Below are positions 33,844 through 42,140 of a stretch of 64,000 bases of DNA, piece by piece. The translations under genes and the position numbers were made by a program. Source of the stretch: a bacterium (GTDB lineage Bacteria > Zhuqueibacterota > Zhuqueibacteria > Residuimicrobiales > Residuimicrobiaceae); contig JAKPUX010000056.1 in NCBI GenBank assembly GCA_029554865.1, forward strand, positions 1-64,000, given 5' to 3'. The notes beneath the pieces are model-generated. The model was given only the letters and a program-made list of their open reading frames with translations, was not told the origin of the DNA and did not search any database. How positions within the stretch are numbered: the first letter of the stretch is position 1; every line of letters begins with the position of its first letter.

Positions 33844-36498
33844 TTAAAAATCAAAGGGATTCCGGACCATGCCTAGCATGTTCTCGTGGTGAACCGGATC
33901 GGTCATCACTTTTTTATGGCAGACCGCACAGTTCTTGTTGGCGCCGATGGCATAGGAGCTCCCCGTGTACTGCCGCGGCTGGATATTGTCACGCCAGAGC
34001 ACGAAGGGGTTATCGGCCGGATAGAGGGCGTGGGTGGCACTGTGACAGGCCTCGCAGCGGATGCCGGCGTTGTCGGTGCGCACGCGGAAGAGGCCGGTGA
34101 ATCCGGGCGTCCATTTGTTGAAACTGACGATATCCTCCGGGATGTTAAAACCGGCATGGCAGTTGAGGCAGTCGGGTTCCTGCAGCCAGGGGGTGCGTGG
34201 ATGGACCTCGCTGGCGCTGGCGACCTGGTCCGATTTCAGATGGCGGACCAGCCGTGCTGCCCCGGGCTTGGCCTCTTCGCCGCGCAGCAGGGCCATGGCA
34301 TGCTCCTCGAGGCTGCCGTGGCACTCGCTGCAGGTGATGCCGATCTCCTTGTGAAAATCGCGTGCGCAGCGGGTGGCGCCGTCGGGCCTGGCCGGATGGC
34401 AGGCGGCACAGGCGGCCGCTCCCTCCAGATGCATATAATTGGCATGCCAGCCATGCATGGCGGCCGAGAAATTGAGGCGGAGGCTGTCGCCTTTGGCGCC
34501 GACCGCCGGATCGGCGTGGCAGCTCTGGCAGAGGGCCGGCTTGCCCTGTTTTGCCTGTTCCAAAAGGGTGGTGCCGCTGTTGCGGTCGTGGGCGGCAAGG
34601 ATGTTGACAGCGGTCTCGTCGCTCACCCCGGCGACGCCCCGCTTCCAGGTCCCGCCGTGGCAGGTGCGGCAGCCCATCTCCGATGAGACCGGCGCCACCA
34701 CCCGGGTGGAGGCGAGCAGGCGGCCGCCGACTTTCTCCCTGGCTTCCACCGTGAAGGTGGGGAAGGCGTTGAAGGCGCCGTCGTCGCTGTAGGGGCCGAC
34801 CGGGATCATCTCGGCGGCAAAGCTGGCGAAATCGGCCTTGTACTCCATCTCGCCCGATAGCCCCTTGCCCGCCAGGCCGATATTCTCCGGCAGGTCGACG
34901 CCGAAATTGGCCTTGACATGTTTCCAGAAAGGCATCTGGCCGGCCGGATTCTCAAAGCCCTCCTCCACCTTGTAGCTCAGGGTCACCCCGTCTGATATCA
35001 GGGCCGGAAGGGCGCCGCGGCGGATGAGCTGGGCATGCAGGGTGTTGGCCGGGGGCAGGATGACAAACCAGGCGTCGCAGTCGGTCATGCAGTGCATCCC
35101 CAGGTCATTCCAGGCCAGCAAGAGATAGTCATCCTTGCGGCTGTCGAAGGGGGGAATCTTTTCGGCTTTACGGGCAGCAGGAGCGCTGGCGGTGGTGGTG
35201 GCCGCCTCAGGGGCCTTGCCATGGAGCCCCTGCACGATCCAGGCCGCCAGGGCCTCCCGTTCTGCGGGAGTCCCGGCCACCGGAGGCATGTAGCTGTTGA
35301 TCCGGCCCTGGCCATGGAGAAAGGCAAGCATCCCCTCCTGCGGAAACATACCAGTGCGGCTGAGGATGTCGTTGCGCACCCCGCCGACGGTATGGCAGGG
35401 CAGGCATTGGATATCGAAGAGATCCTTGCCCGCCTGCAGCTGGTTGTCGGGTGTGATCTCCTTGTGCTGCGTCCAGCGGGCATTCGGCAGCACCCCCTCC
35501 TCATTGAGGCGGGCGCCATCCGCGGCATGGATCGAGGTGCTGTACATGTAGCCGTGGATAACCCAGGGCTTGCGGGCGATCTCGCGCAGGTACTCGAACC
35601 CGCCGTAAAAGCCCAGTCCCGCCAGCACCAGAAGCACGGCCAGCACCTGCTGCAACCCGCGCGGGGATCTGAGCAGATAGTAGAGGGCGAGGAGGAAAAT
35701 CGCCGCTGCAGCCGCCAGGGCGATCAGAATGAAGGGCTCGCTCTGGGGATTGAGCCCAAAGGCCACCTCCCGTGTTGCGGCGGGAATGCTCATGTAATAC
35801 CAGTAGCCGGTCGCCGCCATGATTGGAAGGGCCAACAGCAGCCACTTGCTGCAGTAGCGCAGAATCTGGTCGCGGGAAAAACCGTTGGGTATGCGCACTG
35901 CTGTAAAAATGCCGAAAAGTCCCGCGATCATCACCGCCACCCCGGTGCGGAAGCAGGTGGAGGCGAAGTAGGTGGGATTGAGGAAGCCATGCCAGAAGCT
36001 GCCGGTCTGCAGCCATTTGCCCGGGGTGAGCATAAAGGCAAGGATGCCGTTGATGACGACCAGGCTGAGCCAGGCGAAGAGGGCATAGAGAAAGGCGATA
36101 TTGAGGCGAGGCCTCTTGTCCAGTTTGCTGAAATTGTAATGATAGATGAGCAGGGCGGTGATCTCGCCGAGGAAGAAAACCCACTCGATCGCCCAGCCGA
36201 AGACGAAGGAATGGATCAGGGCGGAGGTGGCCGCAGGCTGGACCAGGGCGATGACGAACCAGATGCCCACGCCGGTAATGCCGCCGAAGACCATGGTCAG
36301 AAGCAGGAAAAACCAGGTGTACCGGCGCACATAGACGTGGATCTCGGGATTGTTCTCGCGGAATCCCTTCCAGTCCATCAGCCAGATGAAGATGCCGCCG
36401 CCGACGGCGAGATGGGAAATATAGGCATGCAGCACGGCGATGAGGGCGATCATCGAACTCCCGCCGAACCAGGTCAGCTCCCAGATTGGATAGTTCAT
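33844..36498 (-). CDS. CydA-like subunit fused to an octahaem cytochrome c region
   Basis: An 884-residue fusion. Residues 1-340 are a CydA-like membrane part (MIALIAVLHAYISHLAVGGG with the haem His, GITGVGIWFVIALV in place of the canonical [24 protein letters not shown]). A monohaem domain follows (CLPCH, about residue 365), then an Ala/Thr linker and a globular extracytoplasmic domain. The C-terminal part carries seven more haem-c sites: CRTCH, CQSCH, CAACH, CSECH, CLNCH, CEACH and CAVCH, with several extra His as possible distal ligands. Its ATG overlaps the stop of the partner gene. It probably links membrane electron flow to periplasmic cytochromes. Direction and terminal acceptor are unknown. 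Confidence 0.82.
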   Translation of the reverse strand: MNYPIWELTWFGGSSMIALIAVLHAYISHLAVGGGIFIWLMDWKGFRENNPEIHVYVRRYTWFFLLLTMVFGGITGVGIWFVIALVQPAATSALIHSFVFGWAIEWVFFLGEITALLIYHYNFSKLDKRPRLNIAFLYALFAWLSLVVINGILAFMLTPGKWLQTGSFWHGFLNPTYFASTCFRTGVAVMIAGLFGIFTAVRIPNGFSRDQILRYCSKWLLLALPIMAATGYWYYMSIPAATREVAFGLNPQSEPFILIALAAAAAIFLLALYYLLRSPRGLQQVLAVLLVLAGLGFYGGFEYLREIARKPWVIHGYMYSTSIHAADGARLNEEGVLPNARWTQHKEITPDNQLQAGKDLFDIQCLPCHTVGGVRNDILSRTGMFPQEGMLAFLHGQGRINSYMPPVAGTPAEREALAAWIVQGLHGKAPEAATTTASAPAARKAEKIPPFDSRKDDYLLLAWNDLGMHCMTDCDAWFVILPPANTLHAQLIRRGALPALISDGVTLSYKVEEGFENPAGQMPFWKHVKANFGVDLPENIGLAGKGLSGEMEYKADFASFAAEMIPVGPYSDDGAFNAFPTFTVEAREKVGGRLLASTRVVAPVSSEMGCRTCHGGTWKRGVAGVSDETAVNILAAHDRNSGTTLLEQAKQGKPALCQSCHADPAVGAKGDSLRLNFSAAMHGWHANYMHLEGAAACAACHPARPDGATRCARDFHKEIGITCSECHGSLEEHAMALLRGEEAKPGAARLVRHLKSDQVASASEVHPRTPWLQEPDCLNCHAGFNIPEDIVSFNKWTPGFTGLFRVRTDNAGIRCEACHSATHALYPADNPFVLWRDNIQPRQYTGSSYAIGANKNCAVCHKKVMTDPVHHENMLGMVRNPFDF

Positions 36499-37556
36499 TC
36501 GCTTTCCCTCCCCTCACCCGCAGAGATCATCGTGCGCACCATATACCATACCGCCGCCAGACCGATGAGAAGGATGATGACGAAGAGGATGAGCAAGTCA
36601 TACTGCGGCTTGAGAGTCAGCTCCGAAACCTTGAAAAAGCGGCCGATATAGAGATCGCGCAGGGCCAGGCGGTTGAGGACCATAACCAGGGTAAGGGCGA
36701 TGAGATGCCAGAAAGTGGGCCAAAATTTTCCCAGAAAGGCCAGCACGAGGGCGCCGATGGCAAGGATGATCCCCACAATCAGGATGAGAGTGTAGAGGAG
36801 ATTCCCGCCCATGAAAGCGAGCATAAAGTCGCGCGGCAGGGCAATGAGAAACCAGATCCCCACCGCCACCTGCACGCTGGTGGCAATGGCGAAGATGCGC
36901 AGCCCGTTCCTGACCTCCTCCCCGCTGCCGGGCACCCCCTTGCGGGCGCGGATCTGCCAGACCAGGCTGCTGAAGAGCCCGGCGACCGCCACGGAGGCGA
37001 TGACGAAGTGGAGGTAGCGCGGCCAGAGGGCCGGATCCGAGAGATTGAGAATGGTGCCGCTGCGGTTGGTGAAATAGGCGGACCATTTTTCCGGCTGCAG
37101 CATCAGGGTCATATTGTTTGAGTAAATGAAAGTGATATAGAGGAAAATAAGCGCGGCCAGGCCAATAGCCGTCCTGCCGAGCCAGTTCACGGCGCTGCGG
37201 GCGTGGATGTAGGTGCCGTAATAGGCGATGATCAGCAGGGGAATGACCAGCAGCCAGTAGAGCGCCATCAGCACCGAACTGCTGTAGATGAGGTGGCCGT
37301 AGAGGACCTGCAGAAAGAGCAGCGGGGCAACACCGAGGGTGACCCCGATCGCCAGGGTCGAGGGGATTTTTTTATAGATTGCCGAGGCTGCACCGTTTTC
37401 GCGGGGAGCTTTGCTGAAAAAGGCAAGAAGCGAACCGCCAAGGACCACATTGATGAAGAGGATATGGAGCATGAAAAGCAGGACCCCGAGGACTTCAAAA
37501 ACCGGCCATGGCGCAGGAATGGCCTCGAGTGTGGGAATGAGAGGTATGCCATCCAT
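36495..37556 (-). CDS. Membrane partner subunit of the octahaem bd-like complex
   Basis: A 353-residue protein with about nine hydrophobic helices and no haem-c motif. VLLFMLHILFINVVLGGSLLA in its first helix parallels the corresponding segment of the 433-residue subunit of the first bd-like complex, and TLGVAPLLFLQVLYGHLIYSS parallels LGVAPLLAINVAYTTYFYSS there. So the two complexes share both subunit types. AGAGGAGG precedes the ATG. It overlaps the downstream CydA-like gene by four bases (ATGA). The role is inferred as subunit II or a CydA-like second half. Confidence 0.7.
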   Translation of the reverse strand: MDGIPLIPTLEAIPAPWPVFEVLGVLLFMLHILFINVVLGGSLLAFFSKAPRENGAASAIYKKIPSTLAIGVTLGVAPLLFLQVLYGHLIYSSSVLMALYWLLVIPLLIIAYYGTYIHARSAVNWLGRTAIGLAALIFLYITFIYSNNMTLMLQPEKWSAYFTNRSGTILNLSDPALWPRYLHFVIASVAVAGLFSSLVWQIRARKGVPGSGEEVRNGLRIFAIATSVQVAVGIWFLIALPRDFMLAFMGGNLLYTLILIVGIILAIGALVLAFLGKFWPTFWHLIALTLVMVLNRLALRDLYIGRFFKVSELTLKPQYDLLILFVIILLIGLAAVWYMVRTMISAGEGRESE

Positions 37557-37643
37557 GAAAGAACCTCCTCTGCCGCTTGGTGTTGAAGGTGTGGAAGAGC
37601 ATCGATGAAAAACAGCCCGGTGAGCGGTGGCTGGACTGCACCT

Positions 37644-37672
37644 ATATTAAGGATAGAATTTGACTTTATCAA
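37644..37672 (-). promoter_or_regulatory. Sigma70-type promoter of the octahaem bd-like operon
   Basis: On the - strand TTGATA is followed after 17 bases by TAATAT, with a leader of about 80 bases before the membrane-subunit start codon. Confidence 0.6.
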
Positions 37673-37701
37673 CAATAAAATGGAGGGCGGTTTGACGGGA
37701 G

Positions 37702-38616
37702 TCAACCCGCCAGGGCGCGCAGCAAGGCCGGAGCAACGTCGGTGAGGCTGTGCAGGCGGGAGGCGATCTCCTCACGCCCGCAGCCAAAGAGGAGGGTCAT
37801 GACGGGATTGCGGGTGTGGCCCTTGACAGCGAGATCCTCGATGTTGCCATGGTCACTGGTGACCAGCACCAGGGTGTGGTCGAGATCGACGACGGCGAGA
37901 ATACCCGCCAGGTTATCCTCGAGGCGGGTGAGCACACCCAGGGCGCGCGCGAAATCGCGGCTGTGGCCGGCGACATCACTCTGGAAAAACTCGAAGAGGC
38001 TGAAATCGTACTCCCTGCTCGCCGCCCCGATGATCTCCCCCGCCTCCTGCGGGGTGTAAAGGGGCACATCGAAACCGTGGTCGATCAGTCCGGCGCCGGT
38101 GATGTCGTGATAGACCGAACGGCGGGCGCGGAGGTCGTCGAGATCGAAGAAACGCAGCCCCGCATAAAGATTACTCACTGTGGTGACCGAGAGACGATTG
38201 ATGATCTGGAAGGGATCGAGATCGAAAAAGGGCGGCCGGAAGGTGTTGAGGAAAGCGGCGCGGAAGCCGTGATCGGTGAAGCGTTTGAGGATGTTGTGTT
38301 CGGCGATGACCTGACGCAGCGCCTTGTTGGGGAAGGCATTGAGATGGCGGCCCAGCAGCCGGGCCCCGTTGACTCCGGTCAGCAGCGAGGTCTGGCCGGT
38401 GGCGCTCTGCGGCAGCCCCTCCACACCGAGATTGGCGTCGAGCCCCATCGCCAGCCCCTCCGAGGCAGTCGGGCGCGGGAAAATCCCGGTGTGGCACTGC
38501 CGGAACAGGTTCAGGCTCGGGTGGCAGCAGGGATTGATCTCCGGATCATCCGCCCCGATCCCCAGCCCGTCGATGAAAAAGAGCAGGAGATGGCGCAGCT
38601 CGGGGATCCGGCTCAT
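37702..38616 (-). CDS. Alkaline-phosphatase-superfamily metalloenzyme (phosphomutase-like)
   Basis: A 304-residue metalloenzyme-domain protein related to phosphopentomutase and cofactor-independent phosphoglycerate mutase. Metal and nucleophile regions are LLFFIDGLGIGADD, LPQSATGQTSLLTGVN, SDVAGHSRD, TSDHGNIEDL and KGHTRNPV. It is much shorter than true iPGM (about 510 residues), so a simpler phosphatase or mutase is likely. The ATG overlaps the TGA of the upstream TauE/SafE-like gene, which fixes the start. A longer open frame upstream is only an out-of-frame reading of that gene. The substrate cannot be stated. Confidence 0.75.
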   Translation of the reverse strand: MSRIPELRHLLLFFIDGLGIGADDPEINPCCHPSLNLFRQCHTGIFPRPTASEGLAMGLDANLGVEGLPQSATGQTSLLTGVNGARLLGRHLNAFPNKALRQVIAEHNILKRFTDHGFRAAFLNTFRPPFFDLDPFQIINRLSVTTVSNLYAGLRFFDLDDLRARRSVYHDITGAGLIDHGFDVPLYTPQEAGEIIGAASREYDFSLFEFFQSDVAGHSRDFARALGVLTRLEDNLAGILAVVDLDHTLVLVTSDHGNIEDLAVKGHTRNPVMTLLFGCGREEIASRLHSLTDVAPALLRALAG

Positions 38617-39008
38617 TTGTGCAGTTTGGCCCAGGAGTTGAAAACCATGAACAAACCGAGCAGCACCATCACTACTCCGAAGGCCAGGCGCAGGTGGAGC
38701 TGATTGAGGCGGTTGGCGATGTGGGAAGCGGCCCAGGCCCCGATGAAAAGACAGATCGCGATGATGACAGCGGCCTTGAGATTGACATTGTTGTTCTGAT
38801 AGTAAACCAGAACCGCAGCCAGACCGACCGGCGGCAGGAGGACGGCCAGGCTGGTGCCGGTGGCCATCTGCTGGCTGAAGCCGGCGAAATAGACCAGGGC
38901 CGGCACAATGATGATGCCGCCGCCGATGCCGAAAAAGCCGGAGAGGGTTCCGGCGGCCAGGCCGAGAAGGATATAGAGCCAAAGCGAGGGTTCGGAACCG
39001 GTCAGCAT
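38613..39008 (-). CDS. Half-size TauE/SafE-family membrane protein
   Basis: A 131-residue integral membrane protein with about four helices. LGLAAGTLSGFFGIGGGIIIVP is the TauE/SafE anion-exporter motif (G-G-G-x-x-x-x-P), followed by TSLAVLLPPVGLAA and a C-terminal GVVMVLLGLFMVF. Typical members are 240-270 residues with two such halves; this is a single half and would need to dimerise. TGGAG precedes the ATG and it is coupled by a four-base overlap to the metalloenzyme gene. Transport of sulfite or a similar oxyanion is the family role; the actual cargo is unknown. Confidence 0.8.
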   Translation of the reverse strand: MLTGSEPSLWLYILLGLAAGTLSGFFGIGGGIIIVPALVYFAGFSQQMATGTSLAVLLPPVGLAAVLVYYQNNNVNLKAAVIIAICLFIGAWAASHIANRLNQLHLRLAFGVVMVLLGLFMVFNSWAKLHK

Positions 39009-39072
39009 AAATTCTCCAGGATCGGGGTGAAGCCGGCACCCGGGTTCATCACATCGGGCGCCGGCATGGAAT

Positions 39073-40689
39073 CTAGTAGAGCTGCTTGATCTGGGTGCCG
39101 GGGTAGTAATGCTTGAGGATCGCGCTCACACTGTCGCCCCGTTTGGCGCGGACGGCGGCACCGAGCTGGCAAAGTCCTACGCCGTGCCCCCAGCCGGCGC
39201 CCCGGAAGATAAAGCTCTCAGCCAGGCCATCCTTCACCCCCTCCTTCTCGATGGTGAAACAGGCGGAATAGAGGGTCGATTTGGAGAGGGCGCGGCGGAT
39301 GTTGAGCTCCTTGTGGATCTTTACGCTCTCCTCAGTGCCGATGCAGTTGATGCTGATCAGGCGGCCCGAGGTGCCGCGCTCGAGGGGGATGATGTCGACC
39401 AGCTGGCCAATGGAGGCGCCGGCATAATCGGCGATCGATTTTTCCAGATCGGTGCGTGCGATGCGCTGCTCCCAGCGGAAATATTTCTCCGCATAGCGGC
39501 CGAAATCGGGATTACCGGCGGCCTCGAGGTTGCAGCAGACCTCAGGGCGGGAGTTGACCCAGACCCGCACATTCTCCTCGCGGGTGAGGTCGAACCGGCC
39601 AATCTCGGTGGGAGTGTCGAGCCGTCCGGTCAGATAGGGCTCGCCGTCGCTGTCCCAAACCTCGGCAGCGCTGGCGGTATGGCCGCCGCACATCGCCGAG
39701 TAGCTGGCTGTACAGAGGGCGTCGTTGTAGGTCAGGACCAGCCCCTTGGTGTCGTGCACGGCCTTTTCGACGGGATCGCTGTTCTTGCCGATGCCGATGT
39801 AGGCCTGGCAGTGGACATCATCGCAGACATCGAATTCGGCACCGCGATGGAAACGGCCGAAGCTGTTGAGAAACATCGTCCTCGAGATGATCGCCTGGGC
39901 CTTGAGGGCCTCCTCGGGAAAGGAGTTGGCCATCTCGCCGGCCACCACCCCGCGCAGATAGAGCTCGAGGGGGACGACGTTGATGGCGGTCAGCCTGCCT
40001 TTGGCATTGATGCGCAGTTCCATCTCCCCGCCGTAGGTGCGGGCCTCGTTGCGCGCCCAGTGGTAACCGCTGCCCACCTCGACATCGCGCAGGGTGATGT
40101 TGGCGCCGGTCAGGCGCAGGGCCTGGGTAAGAATGATGGTCCGCCCGGCCGGGGTCTGCAGGGCGATCTTGCCCATTACCACATCATCCATGCTGCGGAC
40201 CACCTTGCCCTGCGCAAGGGCGGGTGTAGCGGCGAGATGACGCTCGGCCTCCGCTGTGGTGGCGAAAGAGCGGTCGAGGAGAACCCGGTGATAGATGCGG
40301 TCGATCAGGTTCTTTGTGCCCGCCTTGAGCTGCTCACCCTGGCTCTTCACGGTCACCGCAAGCCCCTTGGCGCGCAGGGCCTTGGCCCGTTCCGCTGCGC
40401 GGTCGCTGTCCAGCGACTCGTAGAGCTGAATCTGATAGGTCAGTGCGCCGGGCACGAGGGTGTGCACGGTCGCCTTCCAGAGCCCCTTTTCCAGGGCCTC
40501 GAAATTTTCCTTCTCGTCATAGCAGACGACGGAAAATTCGCCCGCCGGCTCGAAATAGACCGCCTCCTGATCCTCGAGAATGCCGACGCGGATGATCGGA
40601 TCGCCCGCTACCGGCACATAGCGCATCTGGGTACATCCGGCGGCCACAAGCAGCACCGCCCCGGCCAGAAGCTTGCAGAGTGTTTTCAT
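39073..40689 (-). CDS. SpoIID/LytB-domain lipoprotein
   Basis: A 538-residue envelope protein. The lipobox is LLVAAGC (Cys 19). After an N-terminal SPOR-like region (TYQIQLYESLDSDRAAERAK) the SpoIID domain spans about 215-520, with LELYLRGVVAGEMANSFPEEALKAQAI split over the motif, SYSAMCGGHTASAAEVW, and the C-terminal GWGHGVGLCQLGAAV. In spore formers SpoIID cleaves denuded peptidoglycan; homologues in Gram-negative bacteria act on peptidoglycan during growth or division. GAGGGAAG precedes the ATG. It lies 10 bases downstream of era. Confidence 0.87.
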   Translation of the reverse strand: MKTLCKLLAGAVLLVAAGCTQMRYVPVAGDPIIRVGILEDQEAVYFEPAGEFSVVCYDEKENFEALEKGLWKATVHTLVPGALTYQIQLYESLDSDRAAERAKALRAKGLAVTVKSQGEQLKAGTKNLIDRIYHRVLLDRSFATTAEAERHLAATPALAQGKVVRSMDDVVMGKIALQTPAGRTIILTQALRLTGANITLRDVEVGSGYHWARNEARTYGGEMELRINAKGRLTAINVVPLELYLRGVVAGEMANSFPEEALKAQAIISRTMFLNSFGRFHRGAEFDVCDDVHCQAYIGIGKNSDPVEKAVHDTKGLVLTYNDALCTASYSAMCGGHTASAAEVWDSDGEPYLTGRLDTPTEIGRFDLTREENVRVWVNSRPEVCCNLEAAGNPDFGRYAEKYFRWEQRIARTDLEKSIADYAGASIGQLVDIIPLERGTSGRLISINCIGTEESVKIHKELNIRRALSKSTLYSACFTIEKEGVKDGLAESFIFRGAGWGHGVGLCQLGAAVRAKRGDSVSAILKHYYPGTQIKQLY

Positions 40690-40699
40690 AAACTTCCCT

Positions 40700-41629
40700 C
40701 TACCCCTGATAACCAAATTCCCGTAAAAAAGTATCATTCTTGCGCCATTTATCGCGTACCGCTACCCACAGTTCCAGAAAAACAGGCCGGTCGAGAAAGG
40801 CTTCAATGTCAGCGCGCGCCTCCTCCCCCACCCGGCGCAGCATCGCCCCGCCCCGGCCGATGATGATTCCCTTCTGGCTCTGCCGTTCGACGACGATGCG
40901 AGCCTTGATGAGATCCTTGCGGTCGGGCCGGCCTTCCCTGAACTCGTCGATGATCACAGCGGTCGAATAGGGGATTTCCTCGCCAAAATGGGCGAAAATC
41001 TTTTCGCGAATAATCTCGCTGACAAAAAATCGCTCGGGATGCTCGGTCAGGGCATCCTGATCATAAAAAGGGACGCCCGCCGGCAGGCGCGCCGTCAGGG
41101 TGTCGAGCAGGAGATCGCAGTTTTCGCCGGTGTGGGCCGAAAAAGGGACGATGCCGGTGAAGGGATGCAGGGCGCTCCAGGCCTGTTCCAGAGCAGGCAA
41201 CAGCCCCCTCTCGACCAGATCGATCTTGTTGATGCCGAGGAGGAGGGGTTTGCGGGCGGCGGCAAGCTCGGCCAGGATTTCACGATCGCGCTCCTCTGGC
41301 CTGGCCGCGGCGGCAACCATGAAGAGGAGCAGATCACTGTCCAGGACGGCACGTCGGGCCGTCTCCATCATCACCTCCTGCAGACGATAGCTGGGGGTGA
41401 TCAGACCCGGGGTGTCGAGAAAGATGATCTGATAGCTCTCCCCGGTCAGAATCCCCATGATCCGGTGACGGGTCGTCTGCGGCTTGGGCGTGGTGATCGA
41501 GAGCTTGAACTGCAACAGCCGGTTGATAATGGTCGATTTGCCGACATTGGGCTGGCCGGCGACCGCAACATAGCCGGAACGGAAGGGTTCAGCCCCCTTC
41601 CGGCTCTCCTGCACCCTGGTCGTGCTCAC
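40700..41629 (-). CDS. era: GTPase Era
   Basis: A 309-residue GTPase for 16S rRNA maturation and small-subunit assembly. G1 is GQPNVGKST, G2 has TTPKPQTTRHRI, G3 is DTPG, G4 is NKID, and G5 has FSAHTGEN. The C-terminal KH RNA-binding domain shows KARIVVERQSQKGIIIGRGG. The length is normal. The start is a GTG overlapping the TGA of the upstream zinc-ribbon gene (GTGA), so the two are coupled. Extra N-terminal residues precede the G1 motif but fit the coupling. Confidence 0.95.
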   Translation of the reverse strand: MSTTRVQESRKGAEPFRSGYVAVAGQPNVGKSTIINRLLQFKLSITTPKPQTTRHRIMGILTGESYQIIFLDTPGLITPSYRLQEVMMETARRAVLDSDLLLFMVAAAARPEERDREILAELAAARKPLLLGINKIDLVERGLLPALEQAWSALHPFTGIVPFSAHTGENCDLLLDTLTARLPAGVPFYDQDALTEHPERFFVSEIIREKIFAHFGEEIPYSTAVIIDEFREGRPDRKDLIKARIVVERQSQKGIIIGRGGAMLRRVGEEARADIEAFLDRPVFLELWVAVRDKWRKNDTFLREFGYQG

Positions 41630-42078
41630 AGATAGGAGTCGAGGCTGTAGGATTCGTAAAGCCTCTTCACCAGCTCATCGCTGCTGACCAGCTTGAGGCT
41701 GTGGAACTGGCAGCCATTGCGCAGGCAGCCCTCGACGATTCCCCCCTTGGGCAGCTGCATGGCGAACATCGGGGCTGAACAGACCGAACAACGCTGGTCG
41801 GCATCCTGAAGGGAGACGCTGCAGGTTGGGCAGAGAAACTCGACCAGCTCGCCGTCCGGGACCGTGATCTGGGAGATATTTTTAAAACTGCCATAAATCG
41901 GATCGAGATGGATGAGGCCGGTTTCGTCATGATAGCGGGCCAGCACCGAGACCGATGGGTAGCCGTTGATGAGGTGGTTTTCATCCATAAGGCTGTGGCC
42001 GTTGGGGCAGCTTGCATTCTGGATGCGCAGCACCTTGCTGGGCACCTCCAGTTCGACGACATCTTTGTTTTTGTGCAT
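41626..42078 (-). CDS. Zinc-ribbon protein of unknown function
   Basis: A 150-residue protein. It has an N-terminal Cys/His region (ASCPNGHSLMDE), then a domain with two CxxC knuckles (FLCPTCSVSL and QRCSVCSAPM), which together look like a zinc ribbon, and a late CLRNGCQFH. No known family was recognised. GGAGG lies 6 bases before the ATG. It is translationally coupled to era and lies 62 bases downstream of proS, so it may be connected with translation or ribosome assembly; that is only context. Confidence 0.75.
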   Translation of the reverse strand: MHKNKDVVELEVPSKVLRIQNASCPNGHSLMDENHLINGYPSVSVLARYHDETGLIHLDPIYGSFKNISQITVPDGELVEFLCPTCSVSLQDADQRCSVCSAPMFAMQLPKGGIVEGCLRNGCQFHSLKLVSSDELVKRLYESYSLDSYL

Positions 42079-42140
42079 AACGCCTCCGCACACAAGAGAG
42101 AATGGGGGCGGCGCGCGGGCAGGCCGCCGTCCCGGTTGGA

